This document shows, piece by piece, positions 59,048 through 64,000 of a stretch of 64,000 nucleotides of DNA. The stretch lies in assembly GCF_041146395.1 (NCBI RefSeq), contig NC_090989.1, positions 122,573,501 through 122,637,500 of the forward strand, read 5' to 3'. A model generated the notes under the pieces. The model ran no database searches, was not told the DNA's origin, and was given only the letters and a program-made list of their open reading frames with translations. Source of the DNA: Eulemur rufifrons. Taxonomy: Eukaryota; Chordata; Mammalia; Primates; Lemuridae. The translations under genes and the position numbers were made by a program. How positions within the stretch are numbered: position 1 is the first letter of the stretch; each line of letters begins with the position of its first letter.

Positions 59048-60639
59048 TTTCTCCATTCTGAACAGGGTTCATTCTCATAATTAAAGTTGTTTTTCTTCAT
59101 TCACAGGCAAACATGGCAAAGCATAGGATAATCTTAGAAGGTATGAGATTCTGGGTGAATTTTAGACACAAAGGTACACAATACGAACAATAACTTTATT
59201 TGTAACTACAATGTCAGAAATAATGTGTGAATTTAATGAATTAGCTGTTTATCTATTTATTTCCATTAGTATCATGAGCAAGAAGCAGTTTTAAATAAGG
59301 AACATTTAAGTGTTATACTCACAACATCTAGAATATCTGTAATTTGCTAAATGTGGTACTGAATACACAATACAGCCTCTAGGGTCTTCATGTTTATGAG
59401 CACTTGCTTGCATCATTCAGGATTGAAATAAATAGCCATGAAGCTGAACACTAATCCTCTAAATCATTTGATGAACATACTTGTTCGAAAAATAATAGGA
59501 TAGTCAGTTATTTTAATGGAGGCTTTGCTTTCAAGGCAGAGGGCATCCTGCCTTGAAAGTATAGTGGATATAAAGAAGTGGAGACAGGCAAGGAGATTGT
59601 TATTTGGACCCTGTGTGTAATCTGATTTTATAATTTTTGTCTCCTTCTGTTTTTCAGTATTCCCAAATGAGCAGCCTGAAGCTGATTGGAACACAAACTG
59701 TGGCTCTTTGTTCCAACACGTTTTTCTTTTTTAATTTTAGGTGAGATCAAATTGACCTATTTATATTTATGAGGCATCTGTCGCTCTGAAAATCCTGGAT
59801 AAGAAAGAATGAATCAGACTATGGGAGACAGGCCAAGACTGAACTAATTTGCTGTTGCTTTCTTGGGGCCAAGAGAATACAATCTTTCTCTAGTAAGAAT
59901 AGTAAGGATTTCCCTAAAGAGAATGGTTGTTTCCCTTGTTAATAATCCTGGGATCCAGAAAGCTCTGAGGAGGAAACTTGACAATCCTTGGAATGAGGAA
60001 GAGAAGAGAGGGAATTCCTCCTCTCTCTGGCCTTGACACAGAGCATTGGTGAATCTTAATGCCGTTAACAGTGGAATGGGTGAGGCTGGGAGCTAACAGG
60101 ACTCTGCTATTGCCTGTGGCAGCTGAGTGACTATGCCAGCTCCAGGACTCATAGCATAGAAGACGCCATGGGAATGCCACAGAGAAGCTTGGGGGATAAA
60201 TTTCTGGCAAATAGACCACTGAGTATGTGTGCAAGGCTGAAGATACCTGGGGTGTATTCAAATATATAGCATTATTTGCCACCATCAGCCATAGGCAATG
60301 TTGTTCTAATATGTGAAGATTTATTTATCTTTATAAATAAATATTAAAATATCAGTTTCTATAGTTTCTTTAATCCAGAAATAATAGATACCCACAATCC
60401 AAAAATTTTAGTGGGTCATTCCCTGCTTTGGGCAACACACCTGTGAAGTGTCATTTTGATTCAAGACTAGATTGTGTACTGTATTCCAAGTGCCTCCTGC
60501 CCCAAAAGGCTTACAATCTTTAAAATATGTCAGAAACTATATTTATAGACATTCATAGACTAGAAAAGAACATTAAAAATCAACAATTTGTGTAGGTAAA
60601 TTGTTTTCCTTGTAAGTATTTTTATCCAATAGCTGTTAT
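59048..60639. other. unassigned DNA
   Basis: About 1.6 kb with no recognised gene or repeat. A direct repeat of 'caaggcaggatgccctc'-like sequence near 59530-59556 is a short inverted pair (ttcaaggcagagggcatcct / gccttgaaag) and may form a hairpin. The 123-codon minus-strand frame (60285 to 59914) lacks recognisable features. Confidence 0.4.
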
Positions 60640-61150
60640 ATGGCCATTAAAATTATTATTTCAAAGAATATTTGATGGCCTGTAAGAATATGATATGTGG
60701 GGGGGGAAAGCAGGATACATACAATTTTGTATATGTAGTGTGATTCCAATTTCACACTACATATATAATGAATATATATATTTGTAGGAGAAAAAGTACT
60801 GGAAAGAAATCCAAACAAATTGTTAGTGGTTCTCATTCAGTTGTGCAATTAAGATAATTTTTATTTTTTCTTCATTTTTTTCAGTTTGCATTTTTATTAA
60901 GGATGTTTTGCTCTCAATACAAAAAAGTTATTTCTAAAAATGTAGCTTTAAAGACTCTGAAAACTCTAAAATATGTAGTATGAAGTGGGAAAGTAGGAAA
61001 AAATAAATACATGAGAAAAGATTTAAAGGTATGCTACAATTTAAATAGTAATTGGTCTTTCTCCAAAGTCATCAAATTTTTTACATTAAACATGTACAGC
61101 TTTTTGTTTGTCAATCATGCCTCAATAAAATGGCTTAAAAAAAGAAATTT
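60640..61150 (+). mobile_element. L1M-type 3' end
   Basis: 'gggaaagcaggatacataca', 'attttgtatatgtagtgtga', 'ttccaatttcacactac', 'actggaaagaaatccaaaca' and a final 'gtcaatcatgcctcaataaa' followed by an A-rich tail follow L1M 3' UTR order. A short inverted repeat at 60737-60765 ('tgtagtgtgattcc...ttcacactaca') sits inside. Confidence 0.65.
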
Positions 61151-61534
61151 CATAAAAACAAAAATAAATAAATAGTTGTTGGATTAGGATGGCAAGATTA
61201 TGAATGACTTTTTAATTTCTTAATTCCCTTTAATGTCATTACACTTCTTTTATAACGTAAAAGTCTAAATAAAAATAACTCTCTAAGGTACTCTAGTTCT
61301 GAGAAAACATCGAATCAAAAATTAAAACAATAAAAACTTAAATCTAATTGGTTAACAGCAACAAGAAAATTATAGAATTCTTTCTCTATGATAGAAATGT
61401 ATAGATAATATAACCAGAAGTACTCTATCTAGACGCAGTATCATGATCATGTCAGCAGGGTAAGTCACCAGATACTAAAAGATATCTGGGGGCAGAGTGG
61501 GGAGGATGAGCCAACGCAGGCCTTGAGGCCAGCC
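61151..61534. other. unassigned DNA
   Basis: Nothing recognised. Confidence 0.45.
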
Positions 61535-61690
61535 TACCTGGGCTTCAGTTCTGAACCTACTGCTTACAAGTTAAGACACCTTAAGTAAGTCACTTGATTT
61601 TCTGAGAGCTGGTTTTCTCACAAAGCTACCTGAAAGGTAGCTATGACGACAGTTTTACGTGAAAGAGTTTTTAATCTGAAGCACATTTTT
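61535..61690 (+). mobile_element. MIR SINE
   Basis: 'acctgggcttcagttctgaa', 'ctactgcttacaagttaaga', 'aagtaagtcacttgattttc' and 'tctcacaaagctacctgaaa' follow sense MIR order. Confidence 0.7.
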
Positions 61691-61889
61691 AAAATGCTAA
61701 TGGCTCTGCCATTAACTTCTATGTAGCCCCACAACTGCTAACATGCTTTATGAAGAAAAGGTCCCCATCATTCTACAGTTGCACACAAAACTATCCACAT
61801 ATCAATTATGTAAAGACTAATTTCTCAAATTTTAGGGTGACTCTACAATCCTAATTATTCCTAATCCAAAATTTTAATAGACTTTAAAA

Positions 61890-62425
61890 AATTCAAGTGT
61901 ACATGCAGAAAAGTGCCTAAATGACACACGTAAAATTCAACGAAATTTCACGAGGTGAATACACTCATGCGACCATCCAAATCAAAAATAAGGTCAACCG
62001 CCAGCACCTTAGGAGCCACCCTCAGTGCCAGTAACTCCTCCCCTGCCTCCCCAGAGGTAACCGCTCTTCTGACTTTTAGCACCAGAGATTAGTTTCTCCT
62101 TTTTTATAATGGAGTCGCTTTTGCTCAACTTCTTGTTTGTGAGATTCATTCATGCTGTATGTAACAACAGGTTAGTCACATAGAATTCTGTTGTATGAAT
62201 ATAACACAATTTATTTATTCATCCTGCTATAGGTGGACATTTGAATTGTTTCTGGCTGCATGCATAGTGCTGCTATAAACATTCTTGCATCTGTCTTTTG
62301 GTAGACAAACACACTCAATTATCTTGGGCATATACTAATGAATGAGATTGCTAGGTTTTAGGATATACTTAAGTTCTTCTTTAGTTGATACTGTCAAATG
62401 GCTTTCCAAAGTGGTTTACATTTCA
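61890..62425 (-). mobile_element. L1ME-type LINE fragment, antisense
   Basis: 'aaattcaacgaaatttcacg', 'gtaactcctcccctgcctcc', 'gtggacatttgaattgtttc', 'gtgctgctataaacattctt' and 'gagattgctaggttttagga' follow the antisense order of old L1ME elements. Confidence 0.8.
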
Positions 62426-62429
62426 TTTT

Positions 62430-62885
62430 TTCTCCCCTTCCCCTAGCTCCTGGAACCAGCATTCTACTTTCTGTCTCTATGACTTTGACTACGCTAGGTA
62501 CCTCATATAAGTGGAATCATGTAGTATTTTTTTCTTTTGTGACTGGCTTAATTCACTTGACATAATGTTCTCAAGGTTCCATACATGTTGTAGCTTGTAT
62601 CAGAATTTCGTTTCTTTTTAAGGCTGAATAATGTTCCACAGAATGAATATACTACATTTTCTTTATCCACTCATCCATCAATGGACACTTGGGTTGTTTC
62701 CATCTTTGTGCTATTGTGAATAATGCTGCTATGAACACGAGTGTACAAATATATTTTTGAGTCCCATCTTTCAATTCTTTTGGGTATATATTTAAAAGTG
62801 GAATTGCTATATCATATGGTAATTCTGTTTAATTTTTTGAGGAACCACTATACTGTTTTCCACAGCAGCTGCACCATCCCACTTC
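62430..62885 (-). mobile_element. L1M-type LINE fragment, antisense
   Basis: 'ttctgtctctatgactttga', 'ctcatataagtggaatcatg', 'gactggcttaattcacttga', 'catcaatggacacttgggtt', 'gtgaataatgctgctatgaa' and 'gaggaaccactatactgttt' are well preserved. It repeats a region the preceding L1ME piece also covers, so the two are separate insertions or a nested pair. Confidence 0.88.
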
Positions 62886-63459
62886 ATTTTAACAGTTTTT
62901 TATTCCAAACCAAACTCAGGTCTTTCATCTAAACATCACATCCCTCTTTCAGTGACAATCCAGATTTTGTGTGTTCCAGTCCTGGTTATCTGTACAATGT
63001 GGTTGAGGCAGGGAATACAGGTTAACCAGGGAGGAAACCTAGTTTCTATTTCTAGTTCTGCCACTAACTCACACACTATTAAATAAGAAAAAAGAACACT
63101 CATAGGCATCCTGAAGTTTAATTAGAAAACACAGGAAGTTAGTGTGGTAAAACAAGCTCATCTTTTTTTAATACATCAAACTTTACACATCGAATGCATG
63201 TTTTTACTTTCAAAGGAATCACTGTAGCTAGACTGAGTCAGCTTACAGTATTACTGAATAAAATCTGTTCTGTACCTCTCATTTTTTCTGATCTCCAGAA
63301 TGTAAATTATATACCCATTACTGTGTAAGGACATAGAGATTCAAAGAACTGAGGACTGAGAGTCAAAGTAAAGGCAGAATTCTTTTCCTCAAGGAGAAAT
63401 ATAGCGTAACTGCTACTACTTTTACACTTTTTCTGCTCAGCACCTCTTCTTCCATTCTC
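62886..63459. other. unassigned DNA
   Basis: A short MIR-like phrase at 63048-63080 ('ctatttctagttctgccact'); otherwise nothing recognised. Confidence 0.4.
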
Positions 63460-63960
63460 CCCATTCCCTTTCTAACCCACAGGGTGGGGCAACCATGAGG
63501 TGTGCACTTCGGATCTCCTTCTACAAATCCTGCTGGGGGAGGAGAGGCATGGTTGACTGACAGGCTCCAGCTGCTGCACCTTGGGATGCACCACGGAGTT
63601 CACACCAAGACTATGCTTCCCCCAGGCTGCTTCCAGCCAATGACGAGCATGGTGAAGGTCTAGAAGTAGGACACTCCTGCCTGACATAGTACTTCTCTAA
63701 TGAGCAATCTTTTCTTTGAAATTCTTCATTGGCCCAGCCAAGGCTTTCTTAGATCTGTGCTATGGCCTGAGGCTCTTCCTACTCAGTCTTTCCTTCCCTC
63801 TCTTCTTTTACAAGTGTCATGCCTGCATCACAGTCTGAAAACTCTCTTTGCCTACTCCTGCTCCTTTCCAGTTTATCCTATACTGATATTTCCCCAATAA
63901 ATTTCTTGGAAATCTAATCCTGTCTTGTCGTCTGCTTCCCAGAGGAGGAACTGATTCACA
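63460..63960 (+). mobile_element. old LTR-like remnant
   Basis: A body with 'aaattcttcattggcccagc' and a C/T-rich stretch leads to 'tttccccaataaatttcttg' (AATAAA at 63895-63900) and the terminal 'gtctgcttcccagaggagga'. It shares this end layout with 39060-39455 and, in reverse, with 53005-53400. Confidence 0.45.
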
Positions 63961-64000
63961 GGGGCAAGTTTAGAACCATAGGGAACCAATAATCATTGCT

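Noticed and set aside
58803..59084. 93-codon frame with protein-database-like wording
   Set aside because: This is the well-known antisense frame of an Alu element.

Overview
This window reads as noncoding, AT-rich primate DNA, most likely from a strepsirrhine (lemur-type) genome. Two things support that lineage. The youngest L1 3' ends (25.7, 35.3 and 41.7 kb) end in a 'gcaatatat...tagcc...cttttgtacccccataat' block before an AAAT-rich tail, which I associate with lemur L1s. An Alu tail at 21.7 kb carries the 'gctaggctgac...cactcactctag' wording of lemur Alus, and a dimeric Alu lies at 58.8 kb. I see no intact protein-coding gene, tRNA, rRNA, CRISPR array or bacterial-type operon. The reading frames longer than about 100 codons lie in repeats or lack recognisable domains.

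Layout. 0-8 kb: mostly anonymous DNA with antisense L1M pieces, MIRs and simple repeats. 8.2-9.6 kb: a decayed Tigger1 DNA transposon. 10.6-11.2 kb and 22.7-23.2 kb: two solo LTRs of one family in opposite orientation, the second inserted in a MIR. 16.0-17.6 kb: an Alu monomer and a 5'-truncated L1. 18.5-21.1 kb: old L1M pieces and a hAT-type miniature element. 23.7-23.9 kb: a short segment resembling apolipoprotein A-IV, inside LTR-like DNA. 29.6-35.5 kb: an old L1M 3' end that received two younger L1 sequences. 41.6-46.7 kb: a long older L1 interrupted in ORF1 by a lemur-type L1 3' fragment. 47.3-49.6 kb: L1M pieces carrying a MER20, then an MLT1-type LTR. 51.7-53.4 kb: LTR-like remnants. 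55.2-55.9 kb: a processed pseudogene of the proteasome subunit PSMD3. 58-64 kb: an L1 5' end, an Alu, L1M fragments, a MIR and an LTR-like end.

Nothing here works together as a pathway. The interest lies in the layered insertion history (L1 in L1, LTR in MIR, MER20 in L1M, DNA transposon in MIR) and in two gene-derived relics. I found no convincing new biological system. Repeat family names come from recognition of consensus wording, not from a database search; boundaries without a target-site duplication are approximate.
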